A stretch of 64,000 nucleotides of DNA from Chinchilla lanigera (taxonomy: Eukaryota > Chordata > Mammalia > Rodentia > Chinchillidae), in contig NW_004955502.1 of the NCBI RefSeq assembly GCF_000276665.1, forward strand, positions 335,473-399,472, in the 5' to 3' direction. The notes below the pieces were generated by a model. That model worked only from the letters and a program-made list of their open reading frames with translations, was not told the DNA's origin and ran no database searches. The translations under genes were made by a program, and so were the position numbers. Of this stretch, positions 45,980 through 57,720 are shown one piece after another (positions within the stretch are counted from its first letter, which is position 1; every line of letters begins with the position of its first letter).

Positions 45980-46864
45980 CATCCTCTTCAGGGCATGTCT
46001 CAGCTGCCACTGGTAGACGGAGTAGACAGATAAAACCTAGATCCATGTTGATTAATTCCAGCAAGCCAGTAGTAGATTTATGGCAGAGTACTGAATAATC
46101 CCAGCAAGCTTGCATTTTTAAGTGTAGGCTGATTCCTGGCTGTGAGGGGGGAACCCAATTGACTTATCCTGTAACACTCTGTGTGTCTCTTCTCAGTTTA
46201 AACTCAGCTCCCTGCCAGTTTGAACTCATGTCTTTCACCTCTTGCCAACTTGAACTCCATTCCACCTCACCCTGACACTGGAAGCTGCTGTATGGAGCCC
46301 ACCAGCAGCTGCTGAGTTCAGAGCACAGTTGGCCCCCTTTCTAAGATGGCTTTTGGCCAATTGCTCTCTCCTGTGGGACATCTGAACCCAAATAATTCAC
46401 CAGTCACTGCAGCCTGCTGCATCCATTGATCCATTCTACTGATGGAGGCCTCTGTGGAGGCCTCTGGGGTCACTAGTAGTCAGTGTGAGTCCAAGCAGCT
46501 CTTCCTATGAAGTAGGTCAGGGCTCAGAGAGATAGCACCACCAGCCACCTCCTTGTTCTGCAATGAGGTCTCTCTCCCTGTGGACTTCAGTTCTCACTTC
46601 AGATCCTTTCTGGGCCCCTGGGAACCCACTTCCCTCTATCTTCTCTTCCTCATGTTGCTGTATTCCAGTGGCTGGACAACAAATCTTGAGAGGCTGTTTC
46701 TCCGCTGTTCACCACTCTGCCATCTTCCTGGAAGTTACGATCACTCACAGAATCAGATGTGGAAGAGTGAAGAGGGCCTGTCTGCACACCTGAGATCTTA
46801 AGGATTCTGCTGAAGGTCTGGACCTCCCTGAAGTGTCCTGTGCAAGTCCATATCAGGAAGCTGA

Positions 46865-47226
46865 TGGGTAACATGAATTTTTAAAAGCATTTATTTTAGG
46901 TAGAGGCTTAAAACACAAGTGAATATTTTCTACATACTCAGGTATTGAATGACCTTTTGGTACATAGCTGGTATCCTGTTTGCTCTGTCTCTTTAGTTGC
47001 TCTATCATCTTGTTGATACTACTCATTCCAAAATCATGTTCCACTGTTGAGAAAATCTTCCAGTGATGGTCCTTGCTCACACCAGCTTTTGTAAATCAGC
47101 AGTTGCTTTGGGTTTCTAGGGGAAGAGCAATACAGACATTCTTCTCTATCACCCTCTGTTTTTCTACTATGTCCTTTACCGTTGATGAGGTTCTGGGGCT
47201 TTAAGGGTTTGTGCTTTTTCACTTCT
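46865..47226 (-). other. Unidentified segment between two L1s (possible retrocopy or L1-linked sequence)
   Basis: On the minus strand two overlapping frames are open in turn: 47,222-47,034 (62 codons) and 47,080-46,853 (75 codons). Both are rich in charged residues and could be one reading frame with a single shift. An aataaa (46,899-46,904) followed by an A-rich stretch lies at the end. Upstream, L1 sequence stops at 'ttattgcag'. I recognise no protein family. It could be the 3' end of a processed transcript, a non-standard L1 3' end, or chance. Confidence 0.35.
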
Positions 47227-47440
47227 GCAATAAGGCTTGATTGAGTTCCTACTGCTTGTTTTCAGTTCTTCTGGAAAAATACCCAGAATACCTGGGTTGA
47301 AGGGCACCTCTAATCCTAGTTTTTGAGGAATATCCAGACTGATTTCCACAGTGTTTGCACAAGTCTACACTCCCACAAGCAGTGGAGAGAGTGTTCCTTT
47401 TGCCCCACAGCTTCTCCAGCATGTTATTGATTGATTTCTT

Positions 47441-47580
47441 TTTTGTTGTTGTTGTTGTTGTTGTTGTTTTGTTTGTTTGTTTTGTTTTGTGTTTTTTTTT
47501 TCCAGTACCAGGAAATGAACTCATGACCTTGCTCTTGCCAGGCAGGCGCTGTGCCACTCAGCTAAATCCCCAGCCCCTTC
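47441..47580 (-). repeat. ID-type SINE with (GTT)n tail
   Basis: Reversed: a long (GTT)n/(TTTG)n tail (47,443-47,490), 'agtaccaggaaatgaactc', 'gccactcagctaaatcccc'. Perfect 11-bp target duplication attgatttctt at 47430-47440 and 47581-47591. Confidence 0.95.
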
Positions 47581-48499
47581 ATTGATTTCTTGATGATGGT
47601 CATTCTTTCTGAGGTGAGATGGAATCTCAGTGTTGTTTTAATTTGTATTTCTCAAATGACCAGTGATGAATATTTTTTCCTGTATTTATTTACCATTTGT
47701 TTTTCTTCATCTGAGAAGTGTGTCTTCATCTTGGTTGTCTATTTTTGAACTGAGTCTTTGAATTTTGGGGGCCTTATTTTTTTAAAAATCTGTATATGTT
47801 CTAGATAGAAGTCCTTTGTCTGATGGACAGTTACCTTAAATTTTTTTTTCCCAATTTGTGGGTTTTCTTTTTACTCTGTTGGTGATTTTCTTTGATGTGC
47901 AACACCTTTTCAATAAGATGAGATCTCAGTTATTGTTTCTTTGAAGTATTTCCCATGCATTTTAGTTTTTGTTCATTAACTCTCTGCCTACCCCATCTTC
48001 AAGATTTCTACCTACTTTCCCTTCCAGTAGATTTAGTGTTTCTCTTTTAATATTTAGATGTTTGATCCATTTTGACTTTACTTTAATACATGGTGATAGA
48101 CATGGATCTAGTTTTTGTCTTCAGCTGTGGAGAGCCAATTTTTCCAGCACTATTTATTAAAGAGGCTATCTTCCTTCCAGTGAAAAAGTTTGGCCCCTTT
48201 GTCAAAGATTAGGTGGCTAAGTGTGTTTGTGGTTGTGTCTACATCTTCTAATCTGTCCCACTGATCCTCAGGTCTGTTTTTATCCCAGTACCATGCTGAT
48301 TTTTTTACAGAAGATTTGCAGTATAATTTCAAGTCAGGGATTGCAATGCCTTCTGCTTTAACTTTGCTGCCCAGGAGTGCTTTGCTATTCTGGGTCTCTT
48401 CTGGTTCAGATGAATTTCAGGAATGTTTTCTCTAGATCTGTGAGTTATGCTAAATTGCTTTCATTATATTCCACAGATTCTGGTAAGTTGTATTTGCAT

Positions 48500-49320
48500 T
48501 TTTGTTTGATTGTAGATATTAATTTCTTTTAAAATTTTATCTGTTGCCCATTGGTTGTTCAGGAGGGTGTTATTTAATTTCCATGTGTTAGTGGAGTTTT
48601 TGTAGTTTTGTCATTAATTTCCAATTTCATTGCACTATGGTCAGATAATATGCATGGGATAATTTCAGTTCCTTTGCATTTACTTGAGCATGTACTATGG
48701 GCCAGTATATGGCCTATTTTAGAGAATGTCCCATGTGCAGCTGAGAAGAATGTTTATTCTGATGTTGAGTGGAACATTTTGTAAACATCTACTAAGTCCA
48801 TTTGTTCACAAGTTTGCTTCAGTTCTGTTATTTCTTTGCTGATTTTTTTGTCTATTAGATCTATCTCTTTGTGTTAATGGGGTATTAAGGTCCCCGTTAC
48901 AATTGTGTTATTGGTTATTTGGCTTTTCATGTCTATTAAAATTTGGCCTGTATAATTAGGTGCTCCTGTATTTGGTGCATACATATTTATGATTGTTATC
49001 GCTTCCTTTTGAAATTTTCCCCTAACAAGTATGTAGTGACCTTTATCTCATTTGATCATTCTTGGTTTAAAGTTCACATTATCTGTTAACAGAATAGCTA
49101 CCCCTGCTTTTTTCTGGGTTCCTGTCCTGTGAAATATTGTTTTCCATCCTTTGATTTTCAGTCTATGAATTTTCTTTTGAGTCAAATGTGTTTCCTGTAA
49201 AGAGCATATTGTTAGATTTTGTTTCTTGATCCACTTGGCCAGTCTATTTCTTTTAACTGGTGAATTGAGGCCATGTACATTAATGGTTTTAACTGATATG
49301 TATTGGCTTATCTTTGTCAT
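48500..49320 (-). pseudogene. L1 ORF2 N-terminal part (endonuclease)
   Basis: The 90-codon open segment at the right end starts ORF2. It shows the endonuclease opening, with 'NVHGLNSPVKRNRLAKWI', then 'CSLQETHL' (catalytic Glu region) and 'KIKGWKTIFH'. Beyond it the frame decays to the left until the RT deletion. The start position matches the known L1 ORF2 layout. Confidence 0.88.
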
Positions 49321-49360
49321 GTTATTTACTTGCTGTTAGTTTCCTACTTTTTCCCTGTGT

Positions 49361-50523
49361 TTAATTGCTTGCCCTGCTTGGTGGTTTCTTTCTGTTGTTG
49401 TTTTTGGAATTTTGGTCATTTTTATCTCTTTCTAGGATATCTTTCAGTACTCTTTGTAGGGTTGGTTTGGCAGTCATGAATTTCTTCAGTTGTTCTTTGT
49501 TGTGGAAGTATCTTATTTCCCCATTGATTTTGAAAGATAGTTTTGCAGGGTACATCCGTCCGGGGTAGAGGTTGTTTTCTTCCAGGACCTAAAATACTTC
49601 ACTGTAAGCTCTTCTTAACTTGATGGTTTATGTTGAGAAATCTGCTTTGATTCTTATGGACTTTCATTTATATGTGATCTGTTTCTTTTCTTTAACAGCT
49701 TCTAATATTCTGTTCTTGTGCTGAATTTCTGGGACCTTGATTATTATATGACTGGGTATAGATTTATTTTAGGTATGGCTAGTTGGAGTTCTATATGTCT
49801 CACTTGTATGTCTGATTCTTTTTCCATGCTTAGAAAATTTTCTGCTATTACTTCTGAAAATAGTCTTTTTATGTCATTTATGTTGACTCCTGTTGTTTTG
49901 TTGACACTTATTAATCTTATATTATTCTTTTTGTATTGTCTTGCAGCTGTTGAATTGTTATTTCCTTGTTTTTTTTTTTTTTTTTTTTTTTGGTTTTTCT
50001 CCAGTACCGGGAACCGAACTCACGACCTTGCGCTTGCCAGGTAGGTGCTTTGCCGCTGAGATAAATCCCCAGCCCCTTCCTTGTTATTTTTAAGAGATCT
50101 TTCCTTTCATCGTCGCTAGCTGTAATGATGTCTTCAAGGTCTATGAGTCTATCTTCAGTTTCTTTCAAGTGGTTTTGCCAGCTTTCAATGGAATTTTTAA
50201 TTTCCTGGATATCTTTTGAATCTGTTTCATTTATTCCAGTTCTTTTGTATATTGTTGATTCAAGGTTTCCATCATTTCTCTATGCTCCTCTATTTTTTAT
50301 CTATGTCTTCTTTAGATATGCTGAACAATTCTTTCATTATAGTTGTCATTTCTGTTTTTACTTGAGAGATTATTTCTTATTTGATTTCCTTTATAACCTC
50401 CTGGAGTTGTTTCTCTACTTCAGTTGCTATCATTTCAGAAATTTTAGGTTTGTGATTTCCAATTTCTTTTATATTAGTGTCTCTTGGATTTGTTCTGGGT
50501 GGGCTGGAGGTCTGAGATTGCAT
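49361..50523 (-). pseudogene. L1 ORF1 (broken, SINE-interrupted)
   Basis: The ATG lies at 50,523. Later parts include an acidic, coiled-coil-like stretch ('KETEDRLIDLEDII', 50,168-50,110) and the C-terminal RNA-binding part (49,555-49,361) with 'AKLSFKINGEIRYF', 'KEQLKKFM' and 'TLQRVLKDIL'. The ID SINE at 49,969-50,084 splits it. ORF1p is the RNA-packaging protein of L1 particles. Confidence 0.85.
49969..50084 (-). repeat. ID-type SINE, young, inside L1 ORF1
   Basis: Reversed: long poly(T), 'agtaccgggaaccgaactc', 'ttgcgcttgccaggtaggtg', ending 'taaatccccagcccc'. A ttccttg string on both sides (with 'tt' extension) is the target duplication. Confidence 0.93.
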
Positions 50524-50944
50524 TTTGCTCTTTTATCTTAGCATCTTCTGGGTTGCTTTGGTGGAGCAGGTTGCTGATTCCCAGGTGCTTCCCATGCTGA
50601 TCTCTTTCCTGTGATGTAGGGGATGGATCAGGCACTGGGTTCCTCTGGCCCCACCAGTTGCAGGGTCTGAGGTGCTTCCTGCCCTGGCTGCCCTTCATGC
50701 CTCAGTTTTCTTGATCCTTTTTCTGTTCTAGTTTTCTCCCAGTACTAGGCAATGCTGTAACTTCCTAATGTTCCAGTGAAGAATTTTTCTTGTGACCTTT
50801 AAATCAGTAATTTTCTTTATGTTTAACATCCTTATGGCTGTTCACAATATCTTGGATCTTGTATCCAGGCAAAGGTAGGGAAAAAGCTGCATGCAGCTGT
50901 GACACAGCTGTTTCCTGGTTGAGTAATGCTGACTTAGAAGTACA

Positions 50945-51065
50945 TGTTTCATCTGTGGAAGGGATGGCAATAATACCTACCTCATAGATGGTTGTTGTAA
51001 AGAATAAACAGTACTTCCTCCAAAGTCCTCCACAGAAATACTCTATAGATGTTGCTCATTTTATA
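50945..51065 (+). repeat. MIR fragment
   Basis: 'tttcatctgtggaagggatg', 'caataatacctacctcatag', 'gttgttgtaaagaataaac' follow the MIR 3' half closely. Confidence 0.7.
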
Positions 51066-51189
51066 GCCCACTTCCTGAATCTATTCCTTTTTTCTCATCT
51101 ACCTAATCTTTCTTAAGCAACAGACACTTCTTTGTACAGAAAACCCTGCTACACAGCTGTATGTCACCTTGACTGAACAATTCCTTCCT

Positions 51190-51340
51190 TTATCCACTCC
51201 ACAGCACGTATGAGGCCCTTCTGGTGGAGGTTTCATTGTGCCAGCTGCTATGGCAGAATGGCAAAATGGAAGACACATTCTGCCTTCAGCAAGGTTAGAA
51301 TGTAGCTGAGGACAGGATCATGTACGTACAAAATGCTAAG
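51190..51340. repeat. Ancient L2/MIR-age repeat
   Basis: 'tatgaggcccttctggtgga', 'attgtgccagctgctatggc', 'acacattctgccttcagcaa' keep the order of the 'tactatgtgccaggcactg ... ctgccctcatggagctta' family, strongly decayed. Confidence 0.4.
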
Positions 51341-51389
51341 TAACAATATGTGTTACATGGCCATATAAATTAATAGTTTTTTCTATATT

Positions 51390-51490
51390 CTGAAAATTTT
51401 TATTAGCCTATGTTTGCAGTACATAATGATTACATTCTTCATGGGGGGTTTGAACATGTACATAACACATCTTAATTCTTTTTACTTCCT
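51390..51490 (-). repeat. L1 3'-end fragment
   Basis: On the minus strand it ends 'aggctaataaaaattttcag', like L1 3' UTR ends. The block 'cagtacataatgattacatt' and following bases (51,418-51,480) recur at 63,280-63,345, so both are 3' ends of one L1 subfamily. Confidence 0.6.
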
Positions 51491-51739
51491 CTTCCCTCTC
51501 TCCCTTCTCTCAACTCTCCCTCCTTCTCTTGGTCCCTTCTTATCTGCTAAAGATCTACCTCCCTGTTTCCTATTACCTATCTTTTATTTTTCTCCTTAAA
51601 TTGTTTATCCTTTGCATTTCTCATATAAGAGAAATTATGGGTCACAAGACTTACCTGCGAGCTCCCTGCTTACAAATATGTACATACCCTTTTCCTGTTT
51701 TCAAGTGTACATAGTACTTACTCAGTTTTCTCTTTGATT

Positions 51740-51880
51740 TTTTTTTTTTTTAATCTTTTTGAGACAGGGTTTCACTGTGCAGTTCAGGCTGGTCTTCTGC
51801 TCACATCATAGCCCAGGCTGGCCTCAAATTCACAGCAGTCTTCCAGCCTCAGCCTCCCAAGTGCTGGGATTACAGGCTTG
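51740..51880 (-). repeat. B1-type SINE
   Basis: Reversed: poly(T), 'ttgagacagggtttcactg', duplicated 'cagttcaggctggtc' / 'tagcccaggctggcc' blocks and 'caagtgctgggattacagg'. The 5' end is shortened. Confidence 0.9.
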
Positions 51881-51949
51881 CCTATCCGTTGATTCTTACA
51901 GTAACCTCCTCATTAGGTTTTCTGAGAAGAGGGAGTATATTTATAGTTG

Positions 51950-52155
51950 AATGTTAATGCCCTGGAGTCAGAAAATTCTCTGCTCTGCAACTTGGCAACT
52001 ATGAGATATTGGGGAAGTTGCTCAGTTGCTCTGAGCCTCATTTCCTCATTTATAATGGGATAAAATGGTATTGTGTGTGGAGTTAATGTAGAATTTAATG
52101 ATATAATCCATATATACTTGTAACCCCAAACCTGGTGCTTATAAGTGGTCAATAA
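51950..52155 (+). repeat. MIR element, nearly complete
   Basis: In order: 'atgccctggagtcagaaaat', 'ctctgcaacttggcaactat', 'gagatattggggaagttgct', 'ctctgagcctcatttcctc', 'atttataatgggataaaatg', ending 'gtgcttataagtggtcaata'. This is the forward MIR core order. Confidence 0.85.
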
Positions 52156-52159
52156 ACAA

Positions 52160-54980
52160 AGCTGTAATTATAATTGGGTTTTACAGAAATCATAGTTTGT
52201 GAAAAATGTGTAATTTGCAGGATATCTGAAGGCACACAATGTGTGATATTTAAATATTTCCTAAAATGAGACATTAGTGTTTGTAAATATAGGAATTAGT
52301 ATCCTATATTCACTGGAACTAGTATCCAGTGGCCTGTCAGTAAGTATCTGGTTTCAGAACTCTTCTTCTGACAATGCATCATGCAGAGGAACAGTAAGTG
52401 TTTGCTACTAGACTCATAATGAAATTAAAAGCAAAACCTTTAGAATCTACAGAGTGAAAAAAGTTAACAGAGTTAAAGGAAAGTACAAGTTTTTGCTTAT
52501 GACACATATTTTTCTTTAGAAGTACAGCTGTGATTCTAAAATTTTCAAATGGTATTTTTCCTTAGAAATTGGATTACAAGGCTTTCATTAGTTGGTGGGT
52601 TGCCAGTTCTCAAAGAGGTTCAAATGTGGATCTATAATTAAAGTCAGGAATCAGAACCACAGAGTCAGAGAGACATTTCCTTAACATGTTCCTCTCTTTC
52701 TCTTGATTTCTTTTGACATGGTTACTCCCCATAGCATACACACATGCAATATATGTGTAAATTCTGCCACTCTCTATACATTTTACATTGAGTCAGGGGT
52801 GATGTAGGACTTAGAATAACACATTGCTATAGGCTGCTGTTTGGGGGTAAATATAGGGATCCAAGGAATCAGAGCCGTTCCTTCTCTCTCCCTGTGCAAG
52901 TACTCCTAAGATACGATGACTCACTTCTACTGTTGGAAGTTAAATCTATCTCTGAAAAACAATTTTTGTTTTATAAAGCCATAGTTTGTAAAACTTCAGA
53001 AATCATCCCCAGGAGCTCCTTGAAGATGCATAATCAAAGAACTGACACCTGCATCAGAGAGTAGTTATTCAAGGAGCTCAGACTTCCTAGCTTGCTTTAC
53101 AAAAACAGAGGGCAATGACAAATGACTGAGACCCATAGCCAGGTGAAGGGTAGAATCATAGTGGTACAGGTCTATAATCCTAGCTCTCTGGGAGGCTGAG
53201 GCAGGAGAATCTCAAGTTTAAGGCCATCATGGGCAATGTAGTGAGGCCTTATCCCAAAATAATACTGGGTTTGATTCCCAGTACTGGGGTTGGTTGGGGT
53301 GAGAGAAAGAAATCTTTCATTTTGAAGCAGACATAGCTTTCTTCCATAAGAAAGACCCTGGAGGCAATGTACACAATGGCTTAGTGTTGCAGGAGTATCC
53401 TAAATGTCTTAACACTTGGCTTAAATGTCACAAACTAGATGGTTAGACTGGGAGTCCGGAGCCCCCTGCAGAAATGCCAACCTCACACCACCAGGGTGGA
53501 AATCTAAGGAATGTTTCTCCCATCCAAACTGAAGAGCTGGGGAAAAGGGAAAGAAGGTGGACTTTGCATCTGAGAAACTAAGTCAGACTTCTGTTTGCAT
53601 CTTACTAAATTAGAGTAAGCAGTTTGTGATCATTGCTTCCTATACTTTTGCATTTCCTTGACTTCCCAGTAGCTTTGTAATGCAAATTCTTTTCATTTTA
53701 TTGTAAATGCAGAGGGGTTTGGGACCTCACTTTCCTAACAGCACACAGACATTTAGGGAAAAGTACTATGATGAAAAACTATACCAATTCTCTCACCAGT
53801 CCTAGCTGGGTTGAGGAACAGGTTTGGAGAGAGGAAAGAAAGACCGTAAGACACTGGGGAAATGTTAAAGCGCACCCACAAGGTCCACGTCTATAAACAT
53901 AACCTGAAGCAGAAAATTCTGTAGACTGTGAAGTTCAAAGCCAAATCAGCTTTCAGGCAAAAGTGACACTTCTTTCTTGGCTTTATGAGACAGAATTTTG
54001 AACAGTATAACCTCAAACATTTTTAAAGTGCAGTCATTTCTCAGAAGTACTCAGCCTGAAGTGGAACTTTCAAGTTGTATTTAGACATAAAACTCAAGCC
54101 AGGACACCTGTGTGTTTACTGAACTTTATATAGATGTGTATTTGCTTGGCAACCATTGATACTCTTTCCCATGAGGACACACTGTTCTCTGCCTGGAAAA
54201 GGTTTGCTGCCGTAAATGTCAAGGCTGGGCCTATCACCCCTTCTGCCTACCCCAGCAGGGTTACTAAATCACCAGCCTTACAGACAAAGTCATCTGGAAA
54301 GGAGTCAGGACAGAAAGGTGTCTCTAGGCACGAGCCCTGTCAGAACTGTCTGCCTTGCTGCTTAGATCACTAGTAGCTTTAAACATGTAACAACAGTTAA
54401 TTGCACAATTGTTGGGAGATGTGAAGTCACTGTATAATTACTGCCATTTTCAAAGGAATTAGCATGTAGTTACCATGAACAACATGTTCTAGTTTGTGGA
54501 AACAATGCAATTAAATTGTCCCAGGATAATAAATTAAAGGTAGAGTAAGCTCGTTTAACAGCTGTGAGCAGGAGGGGCTGGCTGGGAGCACGTTTATTAT
54601 TGAGATCTCTTTGAACTTATTAACATCTATACTTAACGTGAAGTTGTCCCTATGCCCACATTTAGGAAACAGGTACTTTGGGAAGTGAGAGCATACCTGC
54701 TTAAGGGAAAGAAGAGGAGGTACAATGTAGAAGGATGAAAGTGTAGTGAAAATATGCCAAATCATTTGGAGTGGAAATAGAACAGCAATAAGACAGAGCT
54801 ACAAATCCTGGAGAGTTCACACTAGCACTTGTAGAAATTCAGTTTACAAGCACTTTATCAGGAAGCATCTACAGCGAATATAAAGATATCCTTGTACATG
54901 TTTAGAGGCTCCTTGATTATTTATGATGAATTAAAATGTTCTTTAAAACCTGTGTGTTTTCCCTTTCATATTTAGTAATA
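52160..54980. other. Mostly unique DNA
   Basis: Apart from one composite SINE (53,150-53,290) I see no repeat family or coding exon. Short open frames (for example 54,134-54,373) lack known domains. Confidence 0.35.
53150..53290 (+). repeat. B1/ID composite SINE, old
   Basis: Forward: 'gtggtacaggtctataatcc', 'tgggaggctgaggcaggaga', 'gggcaatgtagtgaggcct', then the ID-like end 'gggtttgattcccagtactg'. Confidence 0.75.
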
Positions 54981-54994
54981 ACTGGCCTAGTTTT

Positions 54995-55154
54995 CTTTTT
55001 TTTTTTTTTGGTCTTTTTGAGACAGGGTCTCGCTATGCAGTTCAGGCTGGTCTTGAGTTCTCTTTGTAGCCCAAGCTGGTCTCGAACTTGCAGTGATCCT
55101 CCTGCCTCAGCCTCCGAGTGCTGGAATTACATGAGTGTGCCACCATGCCTGGCC
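54995..55154 (-). repeat. B1-type SINE
   Basis: Reversed: poly(T), 'ttgagacagggtctcgcta', duplicated 'cagttcaggctggtc' / 'tagcccaagctggtc' blocks, 'gccaccatgcctggcc'. cctagtttt on both sides is a probable target duplication. It abuts the next SINE. Confidence 0.92.
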
Positions 55155-55160
55155 CCTAGT

Positions 55161-55342
55161 TTTTTTTTTTCTCCAGTACTGGGAATTGAACCCATGACCT
55201 TTATACTGAGTAACATACCCACCCTTTTAAAATTTTTTCTCCCTAAATTGTTGAATTGCCCAAGTCAGGCTTGAATTTTCAATCCTCCTGCCTCTGTCTC
55301 CCAGTGTGCTGGGATTACAAATATGTGTTACTATGCCTGGCA
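55161..55342 (-). repeat. B1/ID composite SINE
   Basis: Reversed: 'ccagtactgggaattgaacc', 'atactgagtaacataccc', then the B1-like half 'aattgcccaagtcaggctt' to 'gtgctgggattacaaatatg'. Confidence 0.8.
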
Positions 55343-56011
55343 ATTTGCCTGAATTAGTTTGATTTTAAAAAGAAACACTTCTCACTTTGCTTTTCCAGTG
55401 GAAAGTTTGAGAGGATTATGGAGTTCACCGGTCACCGCTGGACCTCTTTCACTAGTCTGCTCTGGTGTGTGTGAGGAAAAGACCCAGGGTCTCCCAGTTT
55501 AGGGAGAACTGCTATTACTGAAGGACTAGCTTCACAGAAGTACTGAAATGGCCCCAGCAGGCCTGGGGTCTTGGGGACCTCGCGGGTCTCAGCCAGGAAC
55601 ACTCTGTCAGCATGTTCACAGTGCAGAGGAGGAAGCTGATGCTTAACCACGGACACCCAGGCAGCTGGTACGGTGTCGTTTCCAGAGGCGACGGTGAGGG
55701 AGCTTTTGGAAGGGATCAGCCTGAGTCAATGAAGTGAGTAAAGAGGATACGCCTGACCAGTGTGGTTGGTATTGTCCAATCCCTGAAAGCGTGGAATACA
55801 GGAAAAGGCAGAAGAATGGCAGATCCACTCTTACTCTTGGGCTAGGGTGTCTTTTGTCTCCTGCCCTTAGTCTATGCTCCTGCACTGCAGGCCTCCAGAC
55901 TCAGGCTGGTTCTCAAGCCTTTCAGCTTGTGTTGGGAATCACCACTAGCTTTGCTGGGCCTCCTGCCAGGGACAGAAGACTGTGGCACTTTTTAGTTTCC
56001 ATAAGCTGTCT

Positions 56012-56042
56012 GTCCATCCATCCATCCATCCATCCAGCCTCC

Positions 56043-56098
<56 letters not shown>

Positions 56099-56119
56099 AT
56101 CTCCCATCATCTATCTCCC

Positions 56120-56167
<48 letters not shown>
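56012..56167. repeat. (CATC)n and (TATC)n microsatellites
   Basis: CATC units (56,012-56,036), then about 13 TATC units (56,046-56,098), a short break, then about 12 more (56,119-56,167). Frames through it encode YLSI repeats and are not genes. Confidence 0.98.
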
Positions 56168-57005
56168 GTTATCTACCTCATTGGTCCTATTTCTCTAGCA
56201 AATGCAGATTAATATGCTGACATACGACAAAATTCCTAACTATGATTTGTAGAAGGTTTCAGTAACTGCAAGGAAGAATTTTCTTATCTTTCATCTTTTG
56301 CTTGACTGCTAATCATAAAATGTTTGTACACCTTATTTCAACATCTGTCAGCATCCTCTCCAAGAGGTGCTCCATGCACCTATGGAGTAAGTATTGGACA
56401 TTCTTATTTAGGAATTGGTCCTCTCTCTTAATAGTGGTTCTGTGGTCACTCACTCATTCACTCTTGATCTTAAGCAGATCCCCAGTGGGAACATATAGGA
56501 GGGAGACACTGTAGTCTCACTGGAAGTGCATATACTCTCCTGCCCCTGTGACCTACGGTCCTCACGCAGAATTCAAACCCAGTACTTTAGTTTTGATTGA
56601 ACCTATAGCACATGTTTGAGTATTCTGTTTTGCTGTGTACACTAAATTCAGTAAAGTGTTTTCCCCAAAGCAAGACCCAGATGGCTAGTCTGAAAAATAT
56701 GACTTTAGAGCAAGTGGCATTTTCTCAATGATTTTTAGGTTTGAAAAATAAAATATAAACTTAATTATCTTTGCATTAAAGAAAACTCATATTCAGGCTA
56801 TCTATATCTATCTATCATTTGTCTATCTAATTTCTAGCAGTACCTTAAATTGTATAATATGACATCCTTTATTTTTAGCAGAATGTATTTTTTAATATAT
56901 CAAATGAAAAGTAAACTTTATAGAACAAAACCATTCATTTATGTTGGTTAAAATGTACTATGAATTGATTTCATGATCCATTTTCTATTTCTGAAATATA
57001 CTTTA

Positions 57006-57090
57006 AAAATAGTATGTCAACATAATATAATAATAGTATAATCAACATAATAATAAAATAATAGTATATCAACATAATAATGACACCTTA
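57006..57090. repeat. AT-rich imperfect tandem repeat
   Basis: About 30-bp units containing 'agtat.tcaacataata' occur three times (57,010-57,085), with differences in the ataata spacer. Confidence 0.75.
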
Positions 57091-57589
57091 AAATATTAAT
57101 GTTTGTTAATATATCATTATTATTTTAATGATCTTTAGCAAGCAATTAAATATAACTATATTCTTTCTGATATCTATCACACTTGTTTGCTATGTCAGTT
57201 CAAAATTGGAAGAGAGAGTTCTTTCTCAAGTGACCCCCAAAAGATTTTTGTGATCAGTGTAGAGACCAGGATCACCTGGCACGCTCAAGCTTTTGCCAGG
57301 ACTCAATGCCCTGTTCATGGTTCCCACCAGGTCACTGGCTCTGTTTGATGCAGAAGACTCCATACTTGAAGGACAGTAGTGAAAACACACAGCCTTCTAG
57401 TCACACTGGCTCTCACGTTTCCTTAGACATTATTGAAAAAAGAGGGGCTTGTTGGCCAAAGAAAAAGGAAAGGAACGAATTTCCCTTTCTGAGAAAAGCT
57501 GAGCAGAAGGCTGGGCAGAGTGGTGCTGGAAATGCATCCCTGCTAACAAAGGCTAAAGGTGGAGCAGGAAGCCGCCATGGCTGGCGGGG

Positions 57590-57720
57590 GTGGCCTGCTT
57601 CTGCTTCCAGGAACCTGGGCCTCCAGCTGTCACTCAGCAACTCAGCCTCCCTTTTCTCACTTGCAAAGGGAAGATGGCACTTAGGTCATAAAGTAATTAG
57701 GACACCAAGCCAGAGGACAT
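57590..57720 (+). repeat. MIR-like fragment
   Basis: 'tctcacttgcaaagggaaga' after 'cagcctccctttt' resembles the MIR 'cctcatctgtaaaatgggga' block. It lies inside a 190-codon plus frame (57,306-57,878) that is therefore unlikely to be coding. Confidence 0.4.

Larger units (their letters stand above)
39840..46740 (-). mobile_element. Long L1 element (5' UTR, ORF1, ORF2), nested insertions
   Basis: The minus strand, from right to left, has a 5' end near 46,735 ('aagatggcagagtgg', typical of L1 starts), a long 5' UTR including a pyrimidine-rich part (45,185-45,470), ORF1 from an ATG at 44,641, then ORF2 endonuclease, reverse transcriptase and C-terminal part. It stops abruptly near 39,845 inside the late ORF2/3' region, with no 3' UTR or poly(A). 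Insertions inside: MaLR LTR (45,475-45,979), ID (44,045-44,136), two B1 copies (42,591 and 41,349) and a short retro-repeat (41,629-41,803). All frames are broken, so it is not mobile. Confidence 0.87.
47228..50870 (-). mobile_element. Second L1 element, RT-deleted, minus strand
   Basis: From right to left: part of a 5' UTR, ORF1 from ATG at 50,523, ORF2 start at 49,320 with the endonuclease, a junction near 48,455, then the ORF2 C-terminal part down to about 47,228. Compared with the neighbouring L1, the stretch equal to about 40,510-42,470 there (most of the RT) is missing at the junction. Two ID SINEs are inserted (47,441 and 49,969). The 3' UTR and tail are absent. The right boundary is approximate. 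Confidence 0.83.

Noticed and set aside
55982..56212. YLSI-repeat peptide
   Set aside because: Translation of the (TATC)n microsatellite.
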